Assembly (NCBI GenBank): GCA_024427125.1
Contig: JAKSVN010000009.1
Span: forward strand, 1 to 31,801
DNA: 31,801 nt
Direction: 5' to 3'
Source of the DNA: Mycoplasmoidaceae bacterium
GTDB lineage: Bacteria; Bacillota_I; Bacilli_A; Mycoplasmatales; Mycoplasmoidaceae
Shown here: piece after piece, positions 9,682 to 21,083 of the stretch
How positions within the stretch are numbered: the first letter of the stretch is position 1
How the letters are laid out: each line of letters opens with the position of its first letter
Position numbers and translations under genes: made by a program
The notes under the pieces: generated by a model
What the model saw: only the letters and a program-made list of their open reading frames with translations
Databases searched by the model: none
Told to the model about the DNA's origin: nothing

Positions 9682-9706
9682 AAGTAGGCAATGCCTACTT
9701 TTTTAT
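9682..9706. terminator. Bidirectional terminator between HU and pepF
   Basis: AAGTAGGC (9682-9689) pairs with GCCTACTT (9693-9700) around a 3-base loop, with an A-run to the left and a T-run to the right. The pepF stop codon (9695-9697) is inside the stem. Confidence 0.85.
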
Positions 9707-11506
9707 TTGTTTGAATTGTTTAATTAACTTATTAATTATTGCTAGTGCTTGTTTATAAACATCGCCTTTAGCAAGATCAATCTTTACTAATTTAATAATT
9801 TCAAGTGGTGGTAAAGATGTTCCGGCTTTTAAGAATTTAAAGTAATTAGCTAACATCTTTTTATCACCATGATAGATCTTATCAGCAATAACTAATGCTA
9901 TGACTTGGCCTATAGCATATTTATATACATAGAAGTTTCCCATATAGAAATGAGGAATTCTTAAAATACCAGTATTAGCTAAGCTATAAGGATATTTGTT
10001 AATCTTAGCTAACGCTTCTTTAGATACACCTTCATATTCTTTTCTTGCATCTAAATATAATCTTTCCACATCATTAACTGTAAAGGCTTTACCTTCATTA
10101 ATAAGTTTGTTTGCTTCCCATTCAAACTTAGAAAAGACTATTTGTCTACTTGTTGTATTAAAGAATGTTGATAACATATTCTCTAGAATATGTAATGTCA
10201 TTTGTTTATTACTTTTGTATTTCTTTAATCAATAGAAGTTTAATAACATTTCATTACAGATAGATGGAACTTCTCCAATGAACATATCTGTGCTCGCATA
10301 TATGTCTTGTTGCTTATTAATATAGTAACTGCATACACTATGACCCATTTCATGGGCAATAGTTGAGACAGCATCAGAAGTATTATCAAAGTTCATTAAG
10401 ATGTAATACTTATCCAAACCATATGCATTATCAATTGAATAAGCGCCAGTTTGTTTATGTGCTTTTGGCATTCAACTTATTCAATTTTCATTAAATGCTT
10501 TTTTAACGACATTTAGATACTCTTTTCCTAGTGGGGTTAGAGCATTAATTACTTCATGCTTTGCTTGCTCAACATTTACAGTAACTTTTTTAGTTGCCAA
10601 ATCAAGCATTAAATCTCATGGTTCAAGCTTTTTGATTTTGTGAATTTTCTTGATTAAATTATTACGATGTTTTCGATATTCAAAGTTTGCTGATTTGAAT
10701 TGTCTAACATGGTCATAACAAGACAATAAAATCTTTTCATTAACTTCTTCATCTTCTAAAGCAGCATTTATATAGTTTTTATAGTTGCGAACTTGAGATA
10801 GTTTGTTAAGCTTTAGATAGTTGTAATATAGTGTCTTTGTTAAGGTATTCTTAACAGAGGCAAATGCTTTGTTATAACTTACCCATGCATTTTGTCTTAG
10901 GATTCTATCGCTTGGTTCCTTCATTAATTTGATAGCATCTGTGATAGTCAAAATCTTGTGTGGTTTGCCTTTTTTATCAATAGCATCACCAAACTTTAAA
11001 TCAGAGTCAGTAAGCGTAGTAAAAACATCGTGGATTCCTGATGTAGCAGGAGCTACCTTAGTCATTAACAATTCTGACTTCTTATCTAGGACATGTTTTC
11101 TGTTCTTAAAAATTAGTTCAAAAACACGTTGTCATTCTTTAAGTTTTGGATCTTTTAAGTATGATCTAATTTTGCTTTCATTTTTTAGAACTAAATTTGT
11201 TCATTTTGTAGACTTTAATGCAAGTTCATTTGCAGCATGAACAATTTTTTGTTGTCAACCAATTCATTTTGGGTTGTCAAGTTCTTCTGCATTATGATTA
11301 ACAACATACATTAATAATCTGTTGCCAAGACGTTCATTGTCTTTAGACAAAGCAAGATAATTAGCAAAATTTGCTTTTGTCTTATAAAAGCTATCTGTTA
11401 AGTTAGCTTGTTTTAATTCATTTTTATATCATTGGTTAAATAAATCTTCTAGAGATTTACCATGAAGGAGACTTTCTAAGTCTCAATTGTATTTATTCTT
11501 TTCCAT
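9695..11506 (-). CDS. pepF: Oligoendopeptidase F (M3 family zinc peptidase)
   Basis: This 603-aa protein is a cytosolic zinc metallopeptidase that cleaves short peptides. Mycoplasmas probably use it to process imported oligopeptides. The M3 motif HEMGH lies at residues 385-389 (His385, Glu386, His389), and a GEVPSICNE segment about 25 residues further on probably supplies the third Zn ligand (Glu412). The N-terminus (NKYNWDLESLL) and the length fit PepF. Several in-frame TGA codons encode Trp. It is the last gene of the gmk-rlmN-prpC-prkC-pepF operon, starting 7 bases after the kinase stop. No Shine-Dalgarno is visible before the ATG, so translation probably depends on coupling. Confidence 0.92.
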
Positions 11507-11513
11507 ATATTAA

Positions 11514-12614
11514 TTAAATAACAAAAAAGAAAAGTATTGAAAGAATTATTATAGCTAAAGCCAAAACAAAGACAATTGCAAAGAAATATCAGTGCTTATA
11601 TCACTTTTGGTTTGATTTAACATATTCCACATCAATTAGGGAGTCAGTTTGATAGAATCTTTCTTTAACTGGTTTAAGCAAAAGCGTATTATCGTTCTTC
11701 TTATCTAATAAAGGAATGCATCTATCAACATCAGCAATAATTTGGCTAATATCTGTATAACGATGTTTAATATCTGCTGGTTTACATGCAATACATTTGA
11801 AAATAATATTTTCAAGTGATGGTGGAATAGTTGGGTTAGCAGAGATGTTAATCATATCAAAACGTAGTGGCAGTTTGATAGTGTTAATAACATCTAACTT
11901 ACCATTTTCTAGTTTTAGTTGTTCAAATGGGTATGAACCCATAATCATTTCATATAAGATAACACCTAAAGAGAAGAAGTCAGATTGAACTGAAATGTTC
12001 TTCTCTTCTTTCTTATATTCATCATATAAGTCTGGCAAGATATAACTAGCTGTACCAAATAGTTGCATTTCGTTAGTCATAACTTTGTTAATATCTTTTT
12101 GCACAACTGAGGAAATACCAAAGTCAACAATAATAACTTTAGATAAGTCATGGCTTACCATAATGTTTTCTGGTTTTAAGTCACGGTGAATAATTTGTTG
12201 TTTATAGTGGTGCAATTGGTTAATACCATTTAATATCTTTTTAAAGATATTTAAAGCAATCTTTGGTGTTAAATAATGTTGTTCAGATAGGAATGATCTT
12301 AATGTTACACCATCAATATATTCCATAATAAGGATGATTTCATCAGTCTTAGTAACAATAACATCATATGTTTTTGCTAAGTTAGGATTAGGGCGACGAG
12401 AAATACGAAGTGATGTTACTGCTTCATCACTACGATTTTTTCAATAGTCATCATCTATCTTTTCAGGTTTTTTAAAAACTTTAGCAGCATACTTTGAATC
12501 TGGACGATCTTTTATATGAACAATATAAACATCGCCGTCACCACCAGAGCCAATGACTTTATCAACTATATATTGAGATTCGTAAAGGCGAGCGCCTATT
12601 TTAATATCTGCCAT
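11514..12614 (-). CDS. prkC: PrkC-type membrane Ser/Thr protein kinase
   Basis: This 366-aa protein is a Hanks-type Ser/Thr kinase. It has a glycine loop GSGGDGDVY (residues 22-30), ATP-binding Lys45 (AAKVF), catalytic loop HRDLKPEN (Asp145), DFG at 164 and a GTASYILPD activation segment. A C-terminal transmembrane helix follows (about residues 342-365, FFAIVFVLALAIIILS), and the protein ends immediately after it. There are no extracellular PASTA domains, so unlike PrkC of walled Firmicutes it cannot sense peptidoglycan, consistent with a wall-less cell. Its start is 1 base after the prpC stop, so kinase and phosphatase are made together. Substrates are unknown. Confidence 0.93.
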
Positions 12615-12615
12615 T

Positions 12616-13365
12616 TTACTTTACACTCACTAAAATACCAGAGACATTGTCATCTGAACCATTAGACATAGCTTTCTTCATTAATAATGAAAGCTTCATG
12701 GGCGTTGGCATCATCACTCTAGCAATGATGTCATATTTATCATTGTCTCTTATATATGCATATAAACCATCAGTACAAACTAAGAAGAAGGTTTGTTGTG
12801 TGATTGTTCCAGAGTTAACATCAAATTTAGCAACTTTAGGGTTTGATGCATCAATGAAATGCGTTAGGGCATGTCATCTAGGTTCTGAAGCTTTAATTTC
12901 TTCTTCACTTGCTTCATTAGCAATTAAGAAGTTCTTATAGTTATGGTCATAACTATATTGTTTAATTTCATGTGTTAGTTTGTTTTTCTTAATAGAGTAG
13001 ATTCTAGTGTCACCAATATTGTAACAATAGAATTTGTTACCAATAATTAGCAAAAGTGCTAATGTGGTAGCAATAGTTGGGCAATTATGTTGAATGCCAT
13101 ATTGTTTTAAGTTATTTAAAGCAAGGTTAAGTGTTTCCTTAAATCAAGCTGTTGGCATTGTTAAATTCTTGGTTTTAGCAAAGCTAGTAGTAAAAGTATC
13201 AGCAACAATCTTGCTCGCTTCTTCTGAATGTTCTACTGAGCCTACGCCATCGCAAACAATAGCACAGAAATCTTTGTCTAAGTTAAAAGAGCAACCCAAG
13301 GCATCTTGGTTGACTGGTCTTTTACCTTTTCATGATTTGATTGTGAATTTAACGTTTGCTTTCAT
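12616..13365 (-). CDS. prpC: PP2C-family Ser/Thr phosphatase (PrpC)
   Basis: This 249-aa metal-dependent phosphatase probably reverses phosphorylation by the kinase encoded next to it. The PP2C metal-binding aspartates are in VNQDALG, CDGVGS, CTDGLY and SDDNVSG, and GDTRIY is the typical core strand. The length is normal for bacterial PrpC. The start at 13365 lies inside the end of rlmN (17-base overlap), and its stop is 1 base before the kinase start. The order rlmN-prpC-prkC is widely conserved in Firmicutes. Confidence 0.93.
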
Positions 13366-14395
13366 GATGTTGGATTCTAAGTTGGCCACATGCAGCAGCG
13401 ATCTTAGTTCCTCTTTCTAATCTAATGGTTGCTTGAAGTTTATTCTTATTAAGAATATTAAAGAATTGTTTAACTCTCTTGCTTCGTTTAAAATCACTTA
13501 GATATGTTTCATTATAAGGAATTAAATTGACATAACATAATAGACCTTTTAGCAAAGCTACAAGTTCTAGAGCATTTTCATCGCTGTCATTAATGCCATC
13601 TAACAAGATATATTCAAACGTTAAACGACGATTTGATATTTCTAAATATTGTTTGCATGTCTTGATTAGTGTCGCTAATGGATATGTTTTATTAATAGGC
13701 ATTAGCTTGTTTCTAATGGTATCATTAGAAGCATGTAAACTTATAGCAATATTAACTTGTGGCAAAGCTTTAGCAAAGTCTAGAATCTTGTTGCAAAGTC
13801 CACAAGTTGAGATTGTGATATGTCTTGATCCAACCTCTAATCCGTGCTGACATGTAATTATTTTTAATGCCGTAACAACATTGTCAAAGTTATCTAATGG
13901 TTCGCCAATTCCCATTACAACAATGTTAGAAAGCTTAGCATTAAGGTTATCTTGTAACCATTTATTTGCAATTACAAATTGTAAAACAATTTCACTTGCT
14001 TCTAGATTTCTAATTTTCTTGTGTGTGCCACTTGCACAAAATGCACAACCCATGTTGCATCCAACTTGAGTTGAGACACAAACAGAGAAACCATAATCAA
14101 ATTTCATGATTACAGTTTCAATAAAGTTTTCATCTTTTAGCTTAAACAGAAACTTTATAGTTTCTTTGTTCTCATCAGTTAAGACTTTTATAACATCAAG
14201 AGTGTCAAATAGATAAGTCTTGTCTAATAATTCCTGGTTTGTTTTACCAATATTAGACATTTGTTTGAAATCTGTGATTTGTTTTTTATAAACTCAATTA
14301 AATAATTGCTTAGCAACAAAAGGTTTTAAGTTTTGTTTTGCTAAGTCTTGCCCAAGGCTATTTAAATCGAAGTTATAAAATGAAGTCTTTGCCAT
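13349..14395 (-). CDS. rlmN: 23S rRNA (adenine-2503-C2) / tRNA methyltransferase RlmN
   Basis: This 348-aa radical-SAM enzyme methylates C2 of A2503 in 23S rRNA, and A37 in some tRNAs. The radical SAM cysteines are in CNMGCAFC (Cys113, Cys117, Cys120). GIGEPLDN, ISTCG, ISLHASND and the C-terminal RxxxGTKIAAACGQL with its catalytic Cys are all present. The true N-terminus is at 14395, giving [20 protein letters not shown] and QLFNWVYKK. An internal ATG at 14260 would remove that family-typical region, because only a TGA Trp codon interrupts it under the standard code. The ATG overlaps the gmk stop as TAATG. Confidence 0.95.
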
Positions 14396-14976
14396 TATTT
14401 ACGTAATAATTCTTTATCAAGAATACTTGCTAATCTTCTTTTGGCTTTAGCAACAGTATCATTCACTACTACATATTGGAATAAGTTCTTCTTAGATAGT
14501 TCTCACTTAGATTGGTTCAATCTTTGTTTAATAACAATCTCAGGTTCCGTTGATCTATTTCTTAAACGTTTTTCAAGTTCAGTTAAACTAGGAGGACAGA
14601 TAAAGATAGTTAATAAACGTTTCTTTCTCTTTCAGTTCTTTAGAACTTGTTGTACACCTTGCATTTCAATTTCAAGGAAAACATTTCTACCTTTTCTTAG
14701 GTTTTCCTTTACAAATTTTCTAGGTGTTCCATAATAGTTATTAACATAGATTGCTCATTCAAGCATCTTTCTTCTGTTAATAGCATTTTCAAATTTCTTT
14801 CTTGATACATAAAAATAGTCAACACCTTCTTTTTCTCCTGGTCTTCTTGTTCTAGTTGTCATAGACACAGAAAAGACTGTGTTGTATTTTGGTTTATCAA
14901 TCACACCTGATCAAACTGTTTTCTTTCCAGCACCAGATGGACCACATATAACGATTAATTTTCCATGTTTTCTCAT
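14395..14976 (-). CDS. gmk: Guanylate kinase
   Basis: This 193-aa protein phosphorylates GMP to GDP with ATP. The P-loop GPSGAGKKT is at residues 12-20. The GMP-binding segment [23 protein letters not shown] and the [12 protein letters not shown] strand are typical, as is the lid region RLRNRSTE. The length is normal. It is the first gene of the five-gene operon. No Shine-Dalgarno lies before its ATG, although a TATAAT at 15000-15005 provides a promoter and a leader of about 17 bases. Confidence 0.95.
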
Positions 14977-14999
14977 AATTTTAAAAGTTATTAATATGT

Positions 15000-15005
15000 A
15001 TTATA
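15000..15005 (-). promoter_or_regulatory. Promoter -10 of gmk-rlmN-prpC-prkC-pepF
   Basis: A TATAAT on the minus strand, 23 bases upstream of the gmk ATG, within an AT-rich stretch between the pgk terminator and gmk. No clear -35 is seen. Confidence 0.5.
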
Positions 15006-15031
15006 TATATGATAGATATCTATTTTTACAT

Positions 15032-15062
15032 ATAAAAAAAGATAGAAGGTATAACCTTCTAT
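15032..15062 (-). terminator. Terminator of gap-pgk
   Basis: ATAGAAGGT (15042-15050) pairs with ACCTTCTAT (15054-15062) around loop ATA. On the minus strand a CTTTTTTTAT tract follows. It lies 8 bases after the pgk stop. Confidence 0.85.
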
Positions 15063-15070
15063 AATTTTAT

Positions 15071-16303
15071 TTATTTAGAGAATAATCCAGGTAAACGGTC
15101 TCCAGCAATGACTGAAAGGGTTGCTCCACCACCTGTAGAAATGTAACTAAATGATGATGTTTTTTCGTGTTTAGTTGCTGCTGCAGCAGTGTCTCCACCA
15201 CCAATCAAACTAAAGGCACTTGATGCTGTTGCTTTAGCAATTGCTTTGGCAATTTCATTAGTTGATGTAGCATAGTTAGTAAATTCGCTTACACCAGTTG
15301 GACCATTTCAGAAAATGGTTCTAGCATTCTTAATTACTTTAGCAAATTGTTTAATTGACTTTGGGCCAATGTCTAAAGCCATAGTGTCATTAGGAATGTT
15401 TCTTATAGAAACAACTTTTCCTTCAGCATCTTTAAAGTCTTTAGCAACTTTTAGATCTATAGGTAGGATAATTTTGTTTCTATACCTTGCATATAAAGCT
15501 CTAGCTGTTAGAAGCATTTGCTTTTCAATTAAACTCTTGCCCATAGCAATATTTTGCGAAGCAAGAAAAGTATTAGCCATGCCTCCACCAATTAAAACTT
15601 GGTCTGATATTTCCATTAATGTTTTCAATAATGTAATCTTGTCTGCAATCTTTGCTCCACCAATTACAGAAATAATTGGCCTTGTTGAATTTTGGTTAAA
15701 CTTAACAATGTTTTCTAATTCTTTTTGAATTAGGAAACCAATGCATCTAGATTTAATATGACTAGCTATTCCTACATTTGATGCATGTTCACGATGTATT
15801 GTTGCAAATGCATCATTAACATAAACATCACCTAAACTAGCTCAGAACTTAGCAAGTGCTGGATTATTTTTGCTTTCAAGTTTTACAACTTGTTTAGTTT
15901 TAACATTAACATCTTTGTACCTTGTATTTTCAAGCAAAATAATTTCATTTGCTTTCATGCTCTTAACCATTTGTGGTAATTTTTTGCTAGTACTATCAGC
16001 AACAAAAATAACTTTGTTATTAGGATACATTTTTGCTAAAGCTTTAGCGACAATCTTTAATGACTTCTTGCCAGATTTAATATCATCAACAGATTTAATT
16101 CTAGATAAGTGAGAAAGCAAAATGATTTTTGCTTTAGCTCTTAACAAGTAGTCAATTGTTGGCTTAGCGGCAGTTATTCTTGCTAAACTTGTGATCTTTC
16201 CATCTTTGATGGGTACATTAAAATCTACTCTAACCAAACAACGTTTGTTAGTTACTTCAGTATTTTGTAAAAGAGGTATTTTCTTAAGTGCTGTTTTTTC
16301 CAT
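15071..16303 (-). CDS. pgk: Phosphoglycerate kinase
   Basis: This 410-aa enzyme transfers phosphate from 1,3-bisphosphoglycerate to ADP, a main ATP source in a fermentative mycoplasma. Signatures include RCLVRVDFNVPIKDGKI, ILLSHLSR, LLENTRY, VNDAFATIHREHASNVG, VIGGAKIADKI, IGGGMANTFLA, FWNGPTGVSEF and the ADP-binding IGGGDTAAA with a STGGGATL end. Length is typical. Three in-frame TGA codons fall at or near conserved Trp. Its ATG is 1 base after the gap stop, with no separate ribosome binding site, so it is translationally coupled to gap. Confidence 0.96.
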
Positions 16304-16304
16304 A

Positions 16305-17300
<996 letters not shown>

Positions 17301-17330
17301 TATCAATACCTCTTAATAATATCTACTTTA

Positions 17331-17353
17331 ATTATACATAGTATTTATATAAT
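17331..17353. promoter_or_regulatory. Divergent promoters for gap (minus) and the seven-TM operon (plus)
   Basis: A minus-strand TATAAT (17331-17336) serves gap. A plus-strand TATAAT (17348-17353) ends 7 bases before the ATG at 17361, which puts the expected transcription start at or next to the start codon. No Shine-Dalgarno fits between them. Confidence 0.55.
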
Positions 17354-17360
17354 AAATACT

Positions 17361-18209
17361 ATGGTAGTTAATGGATTAATTCTAGTCATCCTAACGATTT
17401 TAATCGTTATTACGATGATAGTTTGCAATCATTGGATTAAAAAAGTAACAAATTGTTACTTCTTTTGAGCAGCTATTGGTGCATTCTTTTTAATTTGATT
17501 ATTTGTCTTTAGATTCGGACCTGATATATCTAGATATATTCATTATCATTTTGATGATCCATCAAGTCAAGGACAAAGTTATATTATTTCCAAAGCATTT
17601 ATGCTTGATGTTTGTCCTTTTGCAGCAATTGGCATGTGTTGTGCATTAATCTTTGACCCAACAAGAAAAGTAGCAAGGAGCTTAGCTCCTATTGCTTTGA
17701 TTGGTGGAGCGATTACGGTTTGCTCTGTTGCTTTTGATGATAGCTTGCATGCAGCATTAACTGGTCAATTCATCTTTATCGGAGATTCAGTAAATAAGTG
17801 TTACTTTATTATGCACTTTATTCAAGTAGTGTTTGCCATTGGTGTAATGTTAAATACACCAAGGAATGGTTGAAAAGGAACGCTTGGTACATTAATTATT
17901 ACTGTTTGCTACTATAGTTATGTAGCAATTGTAATGGCTGCTACAGGCGTTGCATGAAATGTTTCAGGATTATCAATAAACGATTGATTACCAGAAGGTG
18001 AATATCACTATGTGGCTGGAATTTTTAATATTCCACCAAGGATTTGCCAAGGCATTGGTATTCCAATCTTGGCCTTAGTAGGCTGTGGTATTATTGGTCT
18101 TAAAGACTATGTCTTTGATCGTGGATGATATACATATGGTAATGCTTATAGTGGAAAGTGATACCTATGGTATAATTACAATAAGTTTGTAAAACAAAAT
18201 ATTTGATAA
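17361..18209 (+). CDS. Seven-TM integral membrane protein (YwaF/TMEM164-like?), paralogue 1
   Basis: I do not recognise this 282-aa protein with certainty. It has about seven hydrophobic segments (for example GLILVILTILIVITMIV near residue 5, FFWAAIGAFFLIWLFVF near 34, and a last one near 240). It shares long motifs with the next gene: AFMLDxCP, DP[ST]R[KR], APIALIGG, FIMHxxQVxxAIGVxLNTP, and a C-terminal aromatic tail KWYxWYxYNKFVK. The seven-TM layout with a conserved His near TM5 recalls YwaF/TMEM164-type proteins, but this is inference. TGA encodes Trp throughout. It opens an operon with its paralogue, rbgA and rnhB. The start is probably leaderless. Confidence 0.75.
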
Positions 18210-18211
18210 TT

Positions 18212-19141
18212 ATGTTGAATCCTGCTGGTCTTACATATGCATTAATAACAATAGCGCTTGTTAGTGCTATGATTTTTCTTAATGGGAAAATTAGACATGT
18301 AACCAATATGTATTGGTTTTGACTTGGAATTGCAGGGTTTGCTTTTATCTGAGTATTAGCAAATAGATATATTCCTGATTGAATTGATTATTGAAGAATG
18401 CATGATGAGATATATAAGAATCTTAATACACCAGATTTAGGTTATCAAAGAGACTTACACGAAAGAATTTCACGTGCATTTATGCTTGATGCTTGCCCTT
18501 GCTTCTTTGCTTTATTAATGATTTCATTAATAGCAGACCCAAGTAGAAGAATGGCAAGAATCTTTGCACCGATTGCTTTAATTGGTGGAATCACTGCTTT
18601 GGGAACTATTATTACACAAAATAATATTTGGGAAGAAAATGCTGTATTTAGTGCAAAATACTTTTTCCTAGGTTTGGGTAAAGAACGTTGCTTCTTTATC
18701 ATGCACTGAATGCAGGTTCTTATAGCAATAGGTGTATTATTGAATACACCTACATCTGGTTGAAGAGTTTGGTTGACATCTATTGGTTCATTCGCTGTTT
18801 ATTTATGCTATGTTGGCATAGTTATGACTATTTCTGGTTGTAGTTGATTCTGCACAGGCCTTGCAATGAATGACTATATGTTGCCACAGGAAAGGCTTGA
18901 AGGTGGTGGGCAATATCACATAGTGATAGAGGCACTTCATTTACCACGTAAGTTCTGATGAGCTTGCCCAATCATCCTTTTATCTATTCTTGCTGCAATG
19001 GGTGTTTTAGTTGGTGGTGTAGCTCATGACTATGTCTTCACTAGTAAGTGAATTTGAAAATATGGTAATGCAAGAAGTAAAAAGTGATACCAATGGTATG
19101 ACTACAATAAATTTGTAAAACCTAACAAGGCTTGGTGATAA
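18212..19141 (+). CDS. Seven-TM integral membrane protein, paralogue 2
   Basis: This 309-aa protein is a tandem paralogue of the preceding gene. RAFMLDACP, ADPSRRMARIFAPIALIGG, CFFIMHWMQVLIAIGVLLNTP and the tail KWYQWYDYNKFVK align motif for motif. It also has about seven hydrophobic segments but carries a longer loop after the second one (near residues 55-95, rich in charged residues). It begins 2 bases after paralogue 1 and ends 2 bases before rbgA. Both junctions have the same sequence TGATAATTATG, in which TGA is a Trp codon, TAA the stop and ATG the next start. The function is unknown; co-location with ribosome and R-loop genes is not informative. Confidence 0.75.
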
Positions 19142-19143
19142 TT

Positions 19144-19956
19144 ATGGCTAACCTAATTAATTGATTTCCTGGGCATATGGCTAAAGCCAACAAGAAGATT
19201 TTAGATTCATTAAAATCTGTTGACTTAGTCTTGGAAGTAGTGGATGCTAGAGCAATTAAAGCTACAAGCAATCCAGAGTTTGATAAATTATCAAAACCTG
19301 TTCTTAAAGTGGCTTTAAAAGCAGATATTGCTGATGTTAAGAACATTAAATGACAACCTAACTTGATTATCGGTAGTACTAAAAATAAATCATTTAGATC
19401 ATTATTATTGAATGAGATTAAAAAAACATTAGCACCACTTGAAGCAAAGAAAAAAGCTAAAGGTATTGCTAAATCAACATTCTACCTTATGGTAGTAGGT
19501 TTACCTAATGTCGGAAAATCAAGTCTAATTAATTTTCTTGCTAACAAGACTCTTGCTCCAACTGGTAATAGACCAGCTGTGACAAAGACACAAGCTATCT
19601 TAAAGATAAGTGATAATTTATATCTTCAAGACAATCCTGGTGTTTTCTTTAAAAAAATAGAAAATGTAACAGATGGTTATGTTTTAGCAATGCTTAATAC
19701 TATCAAAAAAGAGGTTTTACCTCTTGATGAAATTTTAGAGTATTGTTACAACTATATGTCTAACCATTACTATAAACAATTAGCAGCATACTATCATTTA
19801 GAGTATGCTTTACCATACAATGGTTTTATTAAATGGTATGCTAATAAAAGACATTTTGTTACAAGTAACAACCAACCAGATTTAGTTAGAGCACAAGATG
19901 CACTATTTGATGATTTTGTCAATGGAAAGATCTGCAAGATAAATTATGAAAACTAG
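19144..19956 (+). CDS. rbgA: Ribosome biogenesis GTPase RbgA (YlqF)
   Basis: This 270-aa protein is a circularly permuted GTPase needed for late 50S assembly. The N-terminus NWFPGHMAKA is diagnostic, followed by DLVLEVVDARA. The G1 P-loop GLPNVGKSS is at residues 119-127 and G3 is DNPG. A helical C-terminal domain follows, and the length is close to B. subtilis RbgA. The G4 base-recognition motif, normally NKxD, reads LKAD at residues 58-61, so the usual Asn is lost. It is the third gene of the plus-strand operon, 2 bases after the paralogue, and overlaps or abuts rnhB. Confidence 0.92.
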
Positions 19957-19969
19957 AAGACAGACAGAC

Positions 19970-20578
19970 ATGTTCATATTTGAACATAAATATCAAAAGC
20001 TAGGTCATAAGTTTATTGCTGGTGTTGATGAAGTTGGTCGTGGTTGTTGGGCTGGTCCAGTTGTAGCTTGTGCTTGTATTTTACCCGTAGGGTATGAAAA
20101 CAAAGCTATTAAAGATTCTAAAGTTCTTTCTATTAAGAAAAGAGAAGAACTAGCTGAAATAATTAAACAAAATTGTGTTGCTTATGCTATTGCATATGTT
20201 GATGCTCCACGTATTGATTTAATAAATATTAAGCAAGCAGCACGAGAAGCAATGATTAAAGCTCTTAACAATTTGTCCGTTAAACCAACATGCATCTTAG
20301 TAGATGCAGAAGATATAGAATTAGGTAAAACAAAAGTAGTGCCTATTATAAAAGGAGATGCTAAATCTACATCGATAGCTGCAGCTAGTATTTTAGCCAA
20401 AGTCTATCGTGACAAGATCTTAGATGATCTTGATAAGGTTTATCCTCACTATGGTTTTGCAAAAAACAAAGGTTATGGCACAAACGTTCATCTTAATGCT
20501 TTAAAGCATTATGGGCCAATCAAAGCAGTACACCGCTTTAGCTATAAACCAGTTAAAGTAGTAATAAAAAACAACTAG
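19970..20578 (+). CDS. rnhB: Ribonuclease HII
   Basis: This 202-aa enzyme removes RNA from RNA/DNA hybrids and single ribonucleotides from DNA. IAGVDEVGRGCWAGPVVACA carries the catalytic Asp-Glu. CILVDAED and KGDAKSTSIAAASILAKVYRD supply the other acidic residues and the conserved stretch. The length is normal. An ATG at 19946, inside rbgA, would add eight residues that are not typical of the family, so I chose 19970 (MFIFEHKYQ). Neither start has a strong ribosome binding site. It is the last gene of its operon. Its stop codon overlaps, in opposite orientation, the end of the convergent membrane protein gene. Confidence 0.93.
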   Translation: MFIFEHKYQKLGHKFIAGVDEVGRGCWAGPVVACACILPVGYENKAIKDSKVLSIKKREELAEIIKQNCVAYAIAYVDAPRIDLINIKQAAREAMIKALNNLSVKPTCILVDAEDIELGKTKVVPIIKGDAKSTSIAAASILAKVYRDKILDDLDKVYPHYGFAKNKGYGTNVHLNALKHYGPIKAVHRFSYKPVKVVIKNN

Positions 20579-20597
20579 TTTTCTAGTTGTTTTTCTT
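20565..20597. terminator. Bidirectional terminator shared by rnhB and the convergent membrane gene
   Basis: ACAACTAG (20571-20578) pairs with CTAGTTGT (20583-20590) around a 4-T loop, with flanking A- and T-runs. Both convergent stop codons (20576-20578 plus, 20575-20577 minus) are inside it. Confidence 0.85.
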
Positions 20598-21081
20598 TTT
20601 TAGATTTTTCTTTTTTAGCTTGTTGTTTTGCAAGAATTTCTTTCTTTTCTTCACTAGTTAAATAACCCATTTTCTTATATCATTTGATGGTTGACTTTTT
20701 TAATCTAGTGATATCACCATTTAAAGCTTTAGCTTTATTCTCTTTAAATTTATTAGATTTAAAGTAGATTTCTTGAGTTTTATAGAACTTACCTATGTCA
20801 TATCAACAGAATAAGAATGTTCCCACTAAGGCACCAACTGATAAGAATGAAGCTAAAATAATTAAAATTATTTGGTATGGTTCTTTTGGACTAGCAGTTG
20901 GACTAAAGCCAGCCTTTGGGTCCCATGAATAATTGCCAAAGGCAAACATTACTGAGCATCCTATAAGGATGACAAACATTAAGACAAAAACTAGTCAAAG
21001 CTTTGCTTTGTATTTCTTTCTGTTCTTAATTGTGTAATGAACAGATTCATCAAACTTTATGTCTAGTTTTTTCTTTTTCAT
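20575..21081 (-). CDS. Hypothetical protein with two transmembrane helices and a basic tail
   Basis: This 168-aa protein is not recognised. It has a basic N-terminus (about 28 residues), a first TM helix (about 29-49, LWLVFVLMFVILIGCSVMFAF), a short outer loop with PKAGFSPTASPKEPY, a second TM helix (about 71-94), and a long lysine-rich cytoplasmic tail ending SKKEKQLEN that is likely helical. The layout would leave both termini inside. It starts 2 bases after the proS stop and so belongs to a proS operon. The stop codon lies in the shared terminator. Nothing in the sequence gives a function. Confidence 0.75.
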
Positions 21082-21083
21082 GA

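Noticed and set aside
14261..14395. RlmN beginning at 14260
   Set aside because: The upstream frame to 14395 is open in code 4 and encodes the family's N-terminal domain.
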